Notes: a model not told the origin generated them from the letters alone. A stretch of DNA of 64,000 bases from Bacillus salipaludis (GCF_004358205.1 NZ_SMYO01000007.1:124001-188000); one strand, 5' to 3'. Shown: positions 1 through 9,473, counted from the first letter of the stretch. Made by a program: numbers and translations.

Positions 1-194
1 CTCCCGATAAAGTTTTTGACCGAGAACAATTATTAAAAGAAGTATGGCATTATGAATTTTTTGGAGATTTGAGGACGGTAGATACCCACGTAAAACGTCT
101 TCGAGAGAAATTAAACAAAGTATCTGAACAGGCTGCCAGAATGATTGTAACCGTTTGGGGTGTCGGATATAAATTTGAGGTTGTAAATGGATGA
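1..194 (+). CDS. resD: Response regulator ResD, C-terminal fragment
   Basis: Only the end of the gene lies in the window; it is open at the 5' edge and stops with TGA at 192-194. About 63 codons are visible. They encode the second half of an OmpR/PhoB-type winged-helix DNA-binding domain, with the recognition-helix region ([13 protein letters not shown]) and the wing ([10 protein letters not shown]). It is named ResD because its stop overlaps the start of a ResE-type histidine kinase by 4 bases and sigX-rsiX follow, as in Bacillus subtilis. ResD is the redox-responsive regulator that activates respiration genes. The receiver domain lies outside the window. Confidence 0.85.
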   Translation, partial: PDKVFDREQLLKEVWHYEFFGDLRTVDTHVKRLREKLNKVSEQAARMIVTVWGVGYKFEVVNG

Positions 195-1984
195 CCTTTC
201 TACGAAGTGTAGTAGGTAAACTATGGATTACCATTCTATTACTGGTATCAGTTGTACTGTTTATTCTAACAGTGATGCTCCTCGAATTTTTTCAAAACCA
301 AAACATTCTTGAAACAAAAGATAAATTAACTCATTCTGCAGAAAAAATTGCCCGTGTGTTGGAAGAGCATCCGAATGATCAATTTTCGCTTGCATTGGAG
401 ATATCATGGGAAATAATCGATGACGTTACAAAAGTAGTCATTGTTAAAAATGACGATGAGATTTACTACTCACCAAATACAAAAAAAGCAACGAAATTGA
501 CCATTTCAGATATTAAAAAAGACACTGAATTGGCAAAGGTTTTTAAAGAAAATAAAACGGTAGAAAAGGTTTCGGATTTTGCAGTAGACCAAAGTGACGG
601 TAATCAAGAAGCAAGCTATTCTATTATTGGAGTGCCGCTTCATTTACCAAATGGAAAAATGGGCGCAGTTTTCATCTATCAGTCCTTAAAGGACATGCAG
701 GAAACAACCCATTCGACAACACGATTTATTTTACTTGTCGCTGGAGTTGCTATTATCTTAACTACTATATTTGCCTTCTTTTTATCAACGCGAATTACAG
801 CGCCACTACGAAAGATGCGAGAGGCGGCATTTGAAGTGGCGAGAGGGAAGTTTGATACAAAGGTTCCAATACTCACCCATGATGAAATTGGTGAGTTAGC
901 AACGGCTTTTAATCAGATGGGAAGACAATTAAAATTCAACATGAATGCACTTAACCAAGAAAAAGAACAGCTTGCAAGCATCCTGAGCAGTATGGCAGAC
1001 GGGGTTATTACCTTTAATCGTGATGGTACCATCTTAATTACTAATCCACCTGCAGATCGGTTTCTTCAATATTGGTACTATGAAAAAGGCCTATCGTCCC
1101 ATTCAGAGGCAATTCCATCGAAAGTCATGGAACTATTCCAACAAGCTGTTGATACCGAAAAAGAGAAAATTGGTGAAATTTCTCTTCAGGGGCGTCATTG
1201 GGTCATTTTAGTGAGTCCGCTTTACAGCAACCGGTTTATACGGGGGGCTGTCGCGGTTTTACGTGATATGACGGAAGAACGGCTGCTTGAAAAAATGCGA
1301 AGAGATTTTATTGCCAATGTATCACATGAACTAAGAACACCTATTTCGATGCTGCAAGGATATAGTGAAGCAATTGTCGATGATATTGCGGAAACACAGG
1401 AAGAGAAAAAAGAGATGGCAAAAGTAATCTATGACGAATCATTAAGAATGGGACGCCTTGTGAATGAACTTCTTGATTTGGCAAGGATGGAAGCGGGACA
1501 TATTCAATTAACGGTGGAGGAAGTTAATCTTTCTTCCTTTATAAATAGGATTATTCATAAATTCCAAGGTCTTGCCAAAGAGCATGAAATCTTATTAAGT
1601 TCATATATCGGGAATATAGTCAGTCCAATTTCTTTCGACCCAGATCGCATTGAACAGGTGTTGACCAATCTGATTGATAATGCCATTAGGCATACCCCAA
1701 AGGATGGAAGAGTGACATTAAAAGTTTCCGAGGAGAATAATAGAATTGTCATGGAAGTTGCTGATTCAGGTTCTGGTATTCCTGAGGAAGATTTACCGTT
1801 TGTATTTGAACGTTTTTATAAGGCAGATAAAGCCCGTACTCGGGGAAGGTCTGGGACTGGTTTAGGACTTGCTATTGCCAAGAATATTATTGAAGCCCAT
1901 CGCGGACATATTTCCGTTCATAGTAAAATCGGTCAAGGAACGACATTTTCCTTCTTTCTTCCTCGAAAACAGGGAAAAGAGTGA
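191..1984 (+). CDS. resE: Sensor histidine kinase ResE
   Basis: Membrane-bound kinase of 597 residues that phosphorylates ResD in response to oxygen or redox state. Visible parts in order: TM segment (about 10-32), extracytoplasmic sensor region, second TM segment (about 178-198), HAMP linker (199-251), PAS domain (about 259-365), HisKA domain with phospho-acceptor His379 in the SHELRTP motif, then a HATPase domain with an N-box ([11 protein letters not shown]) and a G-box (DSGSGIP). The ATG overlaps the resD stop (ATGA), which indicates translational coupling. Length and domain order are normal for ResE. Confidence 0.93.
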   Translation: MTFLRSVVGKLWITILLLVSVVLFILTVMLLEFFQNQNILETKDKLTHSAEKIARVLEEHPNDQFSLALEISWEIIDDVTKVVIVKNDDEIYYSPNTKKATKLTISDIKKDTELAKVFKENKTVEKVSDFAVDQSDGNQEASYSIIGVPLHLPNGKMGAVFIYQSLKDMQETTHSTTRFILLVAGVAIILTTIFAFFLSTRITAPLRKMREAAFEVARGKFDTKVPILTHDEIGELATAFNQMGRQLKFNMNALNQEKEQLASILSSMADGVITFNRDGTILITNPPADRFLQYWYYEKGLSSHSEAIPSKVMELFQQAVDTEKEKIGEISLQGRHWVILVSPLYSNRFIRGAVAVLRDMTEERLLEKMRRDFIANVSHELRTPISMLQGYSEAIVDDIAETQEEKKEMAKVIYDESLRMGRLVNELLDLARMEAGHIQLTVEEVNLSSFINRIIHKFQGLAKEHEILLSSYIGNIVSPISFDPDRIEQVLTNLIDNAIRHTPKDGRVTLKVSEENNRIVMEVADSGSGIPEEDLPFVFERFYKADKARTRGRSGTGLGLAIAKNIIEAHRGHISVHSKIGQGTTFSFFLPRKQGKE

Positions 1985-2023
1985 ATATTTTGACGATTGT
2001 TCTTGATACACAAGAAACATTTC

Positions 2024-2057
2024 AACTCATCCAATCAAAAATGGATGAGTTTTTTGT
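2024..2057 (+). terminator. Rho-independent terminator of resDE
   Basis: A 10-bp perfect stem (2024-2033 pairs with 2042-2051) with an 8-base loop and a T-rich tail lies 40 bases after resE. The gene-free stretch 1985-2380 also holds a hairpin repeat (2198-2316) and the sigX promoter. I see nothing recognisable in 2058-2197. Confidence 0.85.
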
Positions 2058-2197
2058 TTTAGGCAATGTTGTTAATTTCTTACCTATAAAGATTGGAGCG
2101 CAAATCAACCGAAATCACCTCTAAGAAATTCCTTCCTTTTTAACGGAAAAAAGTCTATATTTAGAGGAATAGAAAAATATTTTGGACTTTGAGAATT

Positions 2198-2316
2198 GTC
2201 CAGCTCCAGCGCCTAGCCCCTATAGGATGCTTCAGCCCTGCCGATGAAGTCAAAGAGCGACTTCACCGTCAGGGCCTCCAGCACTTGTCGGGGCTTACCA
2301 AGGCGCTTATGCTTTT
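2198..2316 (+). repeat. Hairpin repeat family A, copy 1
   Basis: This 119-bp intergenic element begins GTCCAGCTCCAGCGCC and ends AAGGCGCTTATGCTTTT. It folds into a long hairpin: an outer stem GCGCCT..AGCCCC with GGGGCT..AGGCGC, and an inner stem GCCCTG(c)CG with CG(t)CAGGGC. A second copy in the same orientation lies at 33817-33962. It ends 10 bases before the sigX -35 element. Its function is unknown; it resembles the repetitive extragenic elements common in Bacillaceae. Confidence 0.8.
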
Positions 2317-2326
2317 CTAATAAAGT

Positions 2327-2353
2327 TGAAACTTTTTATACATAAATGTCGAC
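2327..2353 (+). promoter_or_regulatory. Predicted SigX (ECF) autoregulatory promoter
   Basis: TGAAAC at 2327-2332 followed by T-rich sequence and, after a 17-base spacer, CGAC at 2350-2353. This matches the AAC / CGWC pattern of ECF sigma promoters, and SigX in particular, which drives its own operon in Bacillus subtilis. It lies 27 bases upstream of the sigX ATG. Confidence 0.7.
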
Positions 2354-2380
2354 TAATCTTTTGAACGGGGAGGGGAATAG

Positions 2381-2932
2381 ATGGACTCCGTTTTCGATGA
2401 GTTATATCATAAATATCATCATGACGTATTTCAATTTCTATTTTATATGGTTAGAAATAAAGAACATGCCGAGGATCTTGTCCAAGAGGTCTATATTCGC
2501 GTATATAAATCTTATAGCCATTTTGAGGGGAAAAGCAGTGAAAAGACATGGCTATATTCAATTGCCAGAAATGTTGCCATCGACTTTTTCCGTAAGCAAA
2601 AAGGTTGGAAGGACCGTTTATTAGAAAAGTTTGATTGGTCCACAAGTCAAGTGAGGGACGAATACCCTATTCCAGAGGAAATAACGGTTCAAAAAGAAGA
2701 AATTATGAGTGTATACAAATGTTTGGAATATTGCACTGTAGATCAAAGAGCTGTTATTATTCTTCGTTATATCCACGATTTATCAATTGCAGAGACCGCC
2801 GAAACACTTGGCTGGACGGAAAGCAAGGTCAAAACTACCCAGCACCGTTCCTTAAAGATATTAAAGAAACAGATGGATTTACTTTCTGAAAAGGAGGGAT
2901 TAAAAAGTGAAAAAGTCAGAGTGGAGCGATAA
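2381..2932 (+). CDS. sigX: ECF RNA polymerase sigma factor SigX
   Basis: ECF sigma factor of 183 residues. Sigma region 2 covers about residues 8-75 (DLVQEVYIRVYKSY, TWLYSIARNVAID) and region 4 about 110-165, with a helix-turn-helix (SIAETAETLGWTESKVKTT). SigX directs genes for cell-envelope modification and resistance to cationic peptides in Bacillus. The start ATG follows GGGGAGGGGAAT. The gene overlaps its anti-sigma gene by 26 bases, so the pair is one operon. A longer-looking frame at 2346-2624 is a shadow. Confidence 0.9.
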   Translation: MDSVFDELYHKYHHDVFQFLFYMVRNKEHAEDLVQEVYIRVYKSYSHFEGKSSEKTWLYSIARNVAIDFFRKQKGWKDRLLEKFDWSTSQVRDEYPIPEEITVQKEEIMSVYKCLEYCTVDQRAVIILRYIHDLSIAETAETLGWTESKVKTTQHRSLKILKKQMDLLSEKEGLKSEKVRVER

Positions 2933-4091
2933 GCAGCTCGAAGAACTACTACGGCAAATGCCTAAAATTAAAGATCATCGCAATCCTCGTGACATTTATC
3001 AAAACCTTTCTTTAAAAAGGCGGAAGAAGCCAGCTTGGATTTTACCCGCAATAGCTTCAGCAGCTGCAGTACTTCTCATCGTAATTTTAATTCCAAAAAT
3101 TCTTGTTAGTAATCAGATTTTCATGGATCAAGCAGATGAAAAGTCTAACAAAAAAATGGAACTTTTATCAGATAAACAAGAAAAAACAATAGAGATGAAA
3201 AAAGGCGAATCTTCTTCGAAAGCATTAGATTCATCAGGGACAGAGAAGTATGGACTTATGAGAGGGATGAATCAGAATACAGCTGCATATGAAGGGGATG
3301 TTGGAAATAGAAAGGTTTTAACCTATTGGATACCAGACCATCAAGGTCAGATTTTGATTCCTGTTTCCACGATCGTCAATCGAAAGAATAATCAATCATG
3401 GATGAGCCTATTCAATGAATATATGGTTCAGTTAAAAGAGGAAAAATGGGGGTTAAGTGATTTTTACCCTATGAATGCAACGCTATCCTTAAATGCAAAG
3501 GGCGATAGTGTGAATGTAGACGTTCCGAAAGACCATCCATATGGCCAAGGGGCAAATGAAACTATTTTTGTAAACGCAATAAAAAAGGATATTTCCACGA
3601 ACAGTCATGTAAAAAGAATAAGGTTTTCAACCAATCGTCAACCCGGCATTGAATTAGGGGATTATGGTCATTTGGAAGAACTTAATGCTGAAAATGAAAG
3701 GCAAAGGGCTTTTTTCCTTTTTGTTCCCAGAAATCAGGATAAACCTTTTTTAGTTCCGTCACAAGATAAATATAATACCTTAAAAGCGGCCTTTGTGGCA
3801 ATGAAAAAGGATCAATCTGAAGGGGGATTAAAAGCTTCTATTTTACCTGCAATAAAATTTAAGAAGATGTTAATAAGAAAGAATACCCTTTTTCTAACCC
3901 TAAAAGAAAAATCAATGATGGAGGATTCACAGAATACGATTTATTCGATTGAGGCTTTATTATTAACGGCAAAAGAGTTTGGAATAAAATCCGTTTTCAT
4001 TCTTAATGCGCCATTAAAACGGGTAGGCAACTTTGATTTAACAAAAGAAATTAAAGTGCCCCTGGCACCCAATCTCCGATCTACCCCTTAA
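2907..4091 (+). CDS. rsiX: Anti-sigma-X factor RsiX
   Basis: Membrane anti-sigma factor of 394 residues that holds SigX inactive. The cytoplasmic N-terminus (about 1-40) should bind SigX. One TM helix (about 42-66) is preceded by an RRKK basic cluster, and the rest is a large extracytoplasmic domain. The start is GTG, with a GGAGG-type site inside the end of sigX. Identification rests on position after sigX, topology and length near the family norm; sequence conservation in this family is low. Confidence 0.85.
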   Translation: MKKSEWSDKQLEELLRQMPKIKDHRNPRDIYQNLSLKRRKKPAWILPAIASAAAVLLIVILIPKILVSNQIFMDQADEKSNKKMELLSDKQEKTIEMKKGESSSKALDSSGTEKYGLMRGMNQNTAAYEGDVGNRKVLTYWIPDHQGQILIPVSTIVNRKNNQSWMSLFNEYMVQLKEEKWGLSDFYPMNATLSLNAKGDSVNVDVPKDHPYGQGANETIFVNAIKKDISTNSHVKRIRFSTNRQPGIELGDYGHLEELNAENERQRAFFLFVPRNQDKPFLVPSQDKYNTLKAAFVAMKKDQSEGGLKASILPAIKFKKMLIRKNTLFLTLKEKSMMEDSQNTIYSIEALLLTAKEFGIKSVFILNAPLKRVGNFDLTKEIKVPLAPNLRSTP

Positions 4092-4097
4092 TGTATG

Positions 4098-4127
4098 AAA
4101 GATCAACCCAATAGGTTGATCTTTTTC
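4098..4127 (+). terminator. Terminator of sigX-rsiX
   Basis: An 11-bp perfect stem (4098-4108 with 4114-4124), a 5-base loop and a short T run lie immediately after rsiX. Confidence 0.8.
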
Positions 4128-4200
4128 AATGTATAAAAAGATAAACCAATCCAAATTATAACAAGTATGCTTTACCATTCCTCTCCCAAGGAGGTTCTAA

Positions 4201-4215
4201 ATGGAATCTAAATAA
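4201..4215 (+). other. Possible four-codon minigene
   Basis: ATG GAA TCT AAA TAA follows a strong ribosome binding site (CAAGGAGG, 4189-4196) with a 5-6 base spacer. It lies in the leader of the M23 peptidase gene, which has its own site 46 bases further on. It could be chance or a tiny leader peptide; only the good ribosome binding site supports it. Confidence 0.25.
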
Positions 4216-4261
4216 CATATGGTGTGTTGGAGAGGAACAGATTTAAGGAGGAAAGTTAGTA

Positions 4262-4999
4262 ATGTTGGATTATGTTAAAAGGTTTTTGATTGCTGCTATT
4301 TTGGCGGTTTGTGTCAGTTTGTTATTTTTAGGGGGAAGGCATACTGAAGCTAGCATGCTAAAGGCAAACGAAGTAAAAATTGATTGGATTTGGCCAGCAG
4401 ATGGTGTTATTTCTGATACATATGGAACAAGATTTGGGAAACATAAAGGGATTGATATAGCAGGAAAATTAAATTCTCCTGTTTTAGCTGTTGACGATGG
4501 AGTAGTGGTCAAATCCTACTACTCTAATACATATGGAAATGTGGTTTTTATTAAACACCCAAATCAATTTGTTACCGTTTATGCTCATTTATTACAGCGT
4601 TTTGTAACAGAAGGACAAGCGGTCAAACAAGGAAAAATGCTTGGGAAAATGGGTAGAACGGGGCAGGCTACTGGTGTTCACCTTCATTTTGAAACACATG
4701 AATCAGCCTGGACCTATGATAAAAAAAATGCTTTTGACCCTGAAAGGCTATTAGGAAAGGCGGAGGTAGGGGAAACCGTCCAAGGGGGAATTGCAAGCAG
4801 TCGGGACAGTATCGTAGCCGCAAGCTCGAATTATCTGCGTGAATCACGGATAAATGTAAATCAATATATTGTTAAGAAAGGTGACACCTTGACCTCGATT
4901 GCCAAGAAAAGCAACCTTTCCATTGAAAAAATTAAAAATCTGAATCGGCTTAAATCTGATTTAATTAAACCAAAACAAATATTGATTGTTCCTGAATAA
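4262..4999 (+). CDS. M23 family metallopeptidase with C-terminal LysM
   Basis: Secreted or membrane-anchored peptidoglycan endopeptidase of 245 residues. An N-terminal hydrophobic segment (about 8-24) acts as signal or anchor. The M23 (LytM-like) domain covers about 45-155 with the expected zinc and catalytic residues: H61-x3-D65, H109 in YAHL, and H140-x-H142 in GVHLHFE. One LysM module follows at about 201-244 and should bind the wall glycan. The start has AAGGAGG 9-10 bases upstream. It is monocistronic between two terminators. The place next to sigX-rsiX fits an envelope role, but which cross-link it cuts cannot be told. Confidence 0.85.
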   Translation: MLDYVKRFLIAAILAVCVSLLFLGGRHTEASMLKANEVKIDWIWPADGVISDTYGTRFGKHKGIDIAGKLNSPVLAVDDGVVVKSYYSNTYGNVVFIKHPNQFVTVYAHLLQRFVTEGQAVKQGKMLGKMGRTGQATGVHLHFETHESAWTYDKKNAFDPERLLGKAEVGETVQGGIASSRDSIVAASSNYLRESRINVNQYIVKKGDTLTSIAKKSNLSIEKIKNLNRLKSDLIKPKQILIVPE

Positions 5000-5029
5000 A
5001 AAAAACCCGCAAACCAGCGGGTTTTTTTT
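5000..5029. terminator. Bidirectional terminator between M23 gene and fer
   Basis: A stem with A-tract on one side and T-tract on the other (AAAACCCGC / GCGGGTTTT) can end both the plus-strand peptidase gene and the converging ferredoxin gene. A second hairpin (5038-5045 with 5055-5062) lies between it and fer. Confidence 0.85.
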
Positions 5030-5087
5030 ATGCATTAAACCCTCTCTGTTCTAAAGAGGGTTAGTAGCTTAACCAATGTTAGCTGGT

Positions 5088-5366
<279 letters not shown>

Positions 5367-5414
5367 TTAATATTACTCTTTTCCACTATAAATGGAAAAG
5401 CATTTCTCTTACCT

Positions 5415-5443
5415 ATTGTAAAACTGTATGTGTAACTTTTCAA
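5415..5443 (-). promoter_or_regulatory. Predicted sigma-A promoter of fer
   Basis: On the minus strand TTGAAA (5443-5438), a 17-base spacer and TACAAT (5420-5415) form a near-consensus sigma-A promoter. The leader downstream contains an 8-bp hairpin (5378-5385 with 5393-5400). Confidence 0.7.
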
Positions 5444-5534
5444 TAGAAAAATGGTTACAAATCAATGGCTGTTTTAGCATGCCCAATATTCTTCAACATT
5501 TTCATGAAACCAGATTGTTCATTTCATGGTAGAA

Positions 5535-5540
5535 TATAAT
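5535..5540 (+). promoter_or_regulatory. Predicted -10 box of the ypbB-recS operon
   Basis: A perfect TATAAT lies 50 bases upstream of the ypbB ATG. No good -35 at 17 bases is seen; TTGTTC at 5515-5520 is only 14 bases away. Confidence 0.5.
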
Positions 5541-5589
5541 AGAAAAATGACTGAAATTGTCGATGAATTCAAAAAAGTGGTGGAGCCGG

Positions 5590-6636
5590 ATGCAATCCTT
5601 AGAAAACATTATTCTTTATTGCCTAAAGCAATTAAATGGGGAACGGACAATTTATTCCATTTACCATCTGTTAAATGGAAAAAAATCGTCACAAACTATC
5701 CAAGATGCACACCTATATTCACTTAAAAATTTTTTTCGGATTATTGAACCTTTCCCAAGAGAATCCTTTGAAAGCATCATTCAAAGGATTCTTGAAACAG
5801 GATGGATTAATCCCAGTGGCGACCATCATTTTTTACTTACACCCACAGGTGAACTTCATTTGAATAATCATCCCTTGCCTCGCTATTTGAAAGGCTGGGA
5901 ATATCAACATTTTGCTAATCCTTTTTGGGAAAGACTTTCTTTACTTGTTCAGGTTATTTCCAATTTAGTTCATCAAGAAAGCCGGTATATTCCTATACAA
6001 AAAAACAAAGATACTCATTTATGGTTGAAAGAGGTTGTAAAAAAATTCAAACATTCTCGAGATGACTTAGGAAGATTGCTTTTTATAGAATTAACCGATG
6101 TCTTTGATACAACGCCGGACGTCAATCCCGATGTACTGATATATCGATTAACTGGTTATCGGCAAATTGGTTTAACAGAGGGACAAAACGCAAAAATGTT
6201 AAATATGGAAAACCCTGAGTATCATATTGAATTTATCAATATCATTCATTATTTAATCCAAACGATAGAGGCCAATTTTGAACGTTATCCACTTTTATCA
6301 TCCATTTTTCATGGACGTAGGAAAAATGATTCATTAACAATCTCTGCACGAAAAACTTGGGACTTATTGAAAAAAGGGTATAGCATCGAAGAAATTGTAC
6401 AGATGCGCCATTTAAAACAAAGTACAATAGAAGACCATCTTGTGGAATTTGCCTTAAATATAGATGATTTTTCAATCGAAAAATATGTAGATAAAGAATT
6501 GCAAAATAAAATCATGAATCTTGCTTTTCAATTGCACACAAGGCAATTGAAAATAATCAGGAATAGTTTGACTCAGGCAAGTTATTTTCAAATTCGCCTT
6601 GTGTTGGCAAAGTATGGTGAATTGCGATGGAATTAG
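5590..6636 (+). CDS. ypbB: YpbB, helix-turn-helix protein of the recS operon
   Basis: A 348-residue cytoplasmic protein of unknown biochemical role. A helix-turn-helix-like segment near the C-terminus (about 255-290, KKGYSIEEIVQMRHLKQSTI) resembles the HTH_40 domain of helicase-associated proteins. It overlaps the recQ-family gene by 10 bases, and this pairing is conserved in Bacillus, so it may assist the helicase. I chose ATG 5590 because GGTGGAG precedes it and conserved sequence begins there. TTG 5557 and ATG 5563 upstream have no ribosome binding site. Confidence 0.8.
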   Translation: MQSLENIILYCLKQLNGERTIYSIYHLLNGKKSSQTIQDAHLYSLKNFFRIIEPFPRESFESIIQRILETGWINPSGDHHFLLTPTGELHLNNHPLPRYLKGWEYQHFANPFWERLSLLVQVISNLVHQESRYIPIQKNKDTHLWLKEVVKKFKHSRDDLGRLLFIELTDVFDTTPDVNPDVLIYRLTGYRQIGLTEGQNAKMLNMENPEYHIEFINIIHYLIQTIEANFERYPLLSSIFHGRRKNDSLTISARKTWDLLKKGYSIEEIVQMRHLKQSTIEDHLVEFALNIDDFSIEKYVDKELQNKIMNLAFQLHTRQLKIIRNSLTQASYFQIRLVLAKYGELRWN

Positions 6637-8135
6637 AAACATTATTAAAAAAGCATTTTGGGTTTGATACTTTTAAAAACGGACAAAAGGAAGTTATTTC
6701 ATCGATTTTAGCCGGCAATGATACTTTAGCTATTCTTCCTACTGGTACGGGAAAATCTCTTTGCTACCAGTTCCCAGGATATGTCCTACACGGACAAATT
6801 ATTATTATTTCGCCGCTTTTATCGCTTATGCAGGATCAGGTAGAACAGTTAATGCAGATGGGTGAAAAACGTGTAGTAGCTTTAAATTCCTTTCTTTCCT
6901 CTGAAGAGAGAAAAAATGTTCTGCAAAACCTAAGGAAATACAAGTATATTTTTATTTCACCGGAGATGCTCGGTATTGATTTTATGATTCGTAAACTTCA
7001 AGAACTTTCGATTTCGCTGTTCGTTATTGATGAAGCACATTGTATTTCCCAATGGGGCTATGATTTTCGACCTGATTACTCAAGAATAGGTTATATTCGT
7101 AAGAGATTAGGAAACCCCCTTACGCTTGCCCTCACTGCTACTGCTACCAGGAAGGTTAAGGAAGATATCGTCCAATCCCTGAATCTTCAAGAGGTTGAAA
7201 TAATTGAGTCCACCGTAGATCGCCCTAATATTGCCTATTATGTAGAAAAACTAGCAGATATCCCCGAAAAACAACGGCGGGTTCTGGAGCTCGTTTCAAA
7301 ACTGCAAACACCAGGTATCATTTATTTTTCAAGTAAAAAAGCTGCAGAAAAAATGGCGTCATATTTGGTGGAGAATGGTGTATCAAAAGTGATGGCTTAC
7401 CACGGTGGACTGGATCACGAGCAGAGAATTTTAATACAACAGCAATTTATTTACGGTCAATTAGATGTCATCTGTGCTACGAGTGCATTTGGAATGGGAG
7501 TAAATAAAGAAAATATTCGGTTTATTATACACTTTCATATGCCTATGCAGCTTGAGTCGTACCTGCAGGAAATCGGCAGGGCAGGGAGAGACGGTTTACC
7601 AAGTGTTGCGATATTTTTATACTCCCCTTGGGATGAACAGCTTCCGTTACAGCTCGCAGAAGGTGAACTTCCTTCAGAACAGCAGCTGGACTGGCTGTTC
7701 ACCAGAATAAGACAAGATTTTAATACTTATCAAGATTTTTCCGATAAGAGTCATCAATTTATTGAAAATGGCGGATTTTCAGAAATTCAGTGGCGAATCA
7801 TTCAAACCTTCATTAAGCAATACAAGGAAGTAACAGGACCGGAAGAATTAAAGGAAATCATCTCGGATTATGTAATGGAAAGACGTTCAATTAAAAAAAG
7901 TAATATTTACTTAATGAAAAAATGGGTGGAAACCGACACCTGCAGAAGGGAATTTATTTTAAACTATTTTGAGGAGACATCGATTCAAAACAATGTAAAG
8001 CTTTGTTGTGATTGTTGTGGGATGGATCTTTTTAATTATCAATCCTTTAATAAAAAGGATTCTAAGGACAAAAACCCAAAGAAATGGAAAGAATATCTTG
8101 AGAAAATTTTAATCAATTGTGAGATGAGTGAATGA
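6627..8135 (+). CDS. recS: RecQ-family ATP-dependent DNA helicase RecS
   Basis: 3'-5' DNA helicase of 502 residues used in recombination repair. The superfamily 2 core shows Walker A (PTGTGKS, Lys43), a DEAH box at 135-138 and motif VI (QEIGRAGRDG). Four cysteines near the C-terminus (CCDCC) resemble the RecQ zinc region. No HRDC domain is present, which with the short length points to the RecS form rather than full RecQ of about 590 residues. It overlaps ypbB upstream and ypbD downstream by a few bases, so the three are translationally coupled. Confidence 0.9.
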   Translation: MELETLLKKHFGFDTFKNGQKEVISSILAGNDTLAILPTGTGKSLCYQFPGYVLHGQIIIISPLLSLMQDQVEQLMQMGEKRVVALNSFLSSEERKNVLQNLRKYKYIFISPEMLGIDFMIRKLQELSISLFVIDEAHCISQWGYDFRPDYSRIGYIRKRLGNPLTLALTATATRKVKEDIVQSLNLQEVEIIESTVDRPNIAYYVEKLADIPEKQRRVLELVSKLQTPGIIYFSSKKAAEKMASYLVENGVSKVMAYHGGLDHEQRILIQQQFIYGQLDVICATSAFGMGVNKENIRFIIHFHMPMQLESYLQEIGRAGRDGLPSVAIFLYSPWDEQLPLQLAEGELPSEQQLDWLFTRIRQDFNTYQDFSDKSHQFIENGGFSEIQWRIIQTFIKQYKEVTGPEELKEIISDYVMERRSIKKSNIYLMKKWVETDTCRREFILNYFEETSIQNNVKLCCDCCGMDLFNYQSFNKKDSKDKNPKKWKEYLEKILINCEMSE

Positions 8136-8734
8136 AAAATAAGTATAATGATTTAATTAGGGGGTTAACAGATCGAGAATTATTATTCCATCTGTATATG
8201 ACTCAAATTATTCTAATAACCATTTCTATTATTTTAGGTATTTTATTATTTGATCATTTTTCTTTTTTACGCTATTTCCGCCTGAATGATATTAGGATTG
8301 TAAATATAGGCCTGCCTGCCGGAATCCTGGTTGTAATCGTAGATATTACCTTAATGAAATGGCTGCCATCTTCTTTTTATGACGATGGCGGGCTCAATGA
8401 GCGTATATTTAAAAATAAAAATATACTTCAGATTATCTGGATTGCCGCACTTGTGGCTTTTAGTGAGGAATTATTATTCAGAGGGATCATTCAAACAAAG
8501 ATTGGATTGATTTTTGCAAGTGTTATTTTTGCCGTGATTCACTATCGGTATCTATTTAATTGGTATTTGTTTTTTAATATAGTATTGTTAAGCTTTTTTA
8601 TTGGATTTATATATGAGTGGACAAATAATTTTGCGGTTACAATTGTGATGCATTTCGTAATCGATTTTTTATTGGGGATGTATATAAAAATTAGACAAAA
8701 GAAGTATGACGAATGGGAAGGGGACGCACCATGA
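8132..8734 (+). CDS. ypbD: CPBP family intramembrane metalloprotease YpbD
   Basis: Integral membrane protein of 200 residues with about five TM helices. It carries the CPBP/Abi signature: Glu112-Glu113 with Arg117 (SEELLFRG), His137 (VIHYRYL) and His174 with Asp178 (MHFVID). These form the presumed metal site of the type II CAAX-like proteases. The substrate is unknown. The start overlaps the recS stop (ATGA), placing it in the ypbB-recS-ypbD-ypbE operon. Confidence 0.87.
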   Translation: MKNKYNDLIRGLTDRELLFHLYMTQIILITISIILGILLFDHFSFLRYFRLNDIRIVNIGLPAGILVVIVDITLMKWLPSSFYDDGGLNERIFKNKNILQIIWIAALVAFSEELLFRGIIQTKIGLIFASVIFAVIHYRYLFNWYLFFNIVLLSFFIGFIYEWTNNFAVTIVMHFVIDFLLGMYIKIRQKKYDEWEGDAP

Positions 8735-9444
8735 ATCCAGAGGAACCATATAGAGATCAGGCTGAGCGATTAAAACGCCGAATTGAAAAAATAAATGAAA
8801 AGCCGGAAAATGGTGAACGGTTACCTCCAAGAGGCCAGCTTCACCGTCAAAAACCGAAAAAAACCAAGGTGAAATTAAAATATCCGATCATCCGACTATT
8901 GGTTTTATTGTTTATCCTTCTGCCAATCACCTGTTTCAGCATCATCTCTTACTATCATGGAAAAAAGATAACCGGAGCAGAGAAAGTCTCAGGGAATCAA
9001 TCAGGGTATGAATCCATCAAACTGGAAACGTCACAGCAAGATAAAGAGGCTGGCTCGGACATTTCTGAGTCTGAAAAGAAGGAAGTAAAACAAGATAGCA
9101 GTGACTTAAATGCTAAAAGTGATGATAATAAAACGGAACCAGCATCCAGCCAGCTGCCGGAAAAAAGTGAAGAGCCCAAAAAACCTGAACAGAACAAAAC
9201 AGTCAAGCGTCAAACTGGGCAAAATGAAATGGAAAAAAGTAAAACCGATCAGCTTAAAACGGCTGCTCCAGCTGAGAAACGTAAATTAGTTTATCATACC
9301 GTTCAACCAAAGGAAACATTATTTAGAATTGCGATGAACTATTATCATTCTAAGTCCGGGATTAACATCATTCGAGATGCAAATCATCTTCAGAATAATC
9401 AAATTTATACGGGACAGGTTCTAAAAATCCCCTTAAATAACTAA
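8731..9444 (+). CDS. ypbE: LysM domain protein YpbE
   Basis: A 237-residue membrane-anchored wall-binding protein. The order is a basic cytoplasmic N-terminus, one TM helix (about 52-73), a long low-complexity Ser/Glu/Lys-rich linker, and a LysM module in the last 50 residues (YHTVQPKETLFRIAMNYY). It has no catalytic domain. ATG 8731 is used because GGGAAGGGGA lies 6 bases upstream; ATG 8713 is in the same frame but precedes that site. It overlaps the end of ypbD by 4 bases and is the last gene of the operon. Confidence 0.85.
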   Translation: MNPEEPYRDQAERLKRRIEKINEKPENGERLPPRGQLHRQKPKKTKVKLKYPIIRLLVLLFILLPITCFSIISYYHGKKITGAEKVSGNQSGYESIKLETSQQDKEAGSDISESEKKEVKQDSSDLNAKSDDNKTEPASSQLPEKSEEPKKPEQNKTVKRQTGQNEMEKSKTDQLKTAAPAEKRKLVYHTVQPKETLFRIAMNYYHSKSGINIIRDANHLQNNQIYTGQVLKIPLNN

Positions 9445-9473
9445 CCGATCAGACAAAAAGTGATCGGTTTTTT
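9443..9473 (+). terminator. Terminator of the ypbB-ypbE operon
   Basis: A 9-bp stem (9443-9451 with 9461-9469) followed by a T run; it includes the last bases of the ypbE stop codon. Confidence 0.85.

Noticed and set aside
2346..2624. Overlapping plus-strand frame of 92 codons at the start of sigX
   Set aside because: It overlaps sigX in another frame; the sigX frame has the ribosome binding site and both sigma regions.
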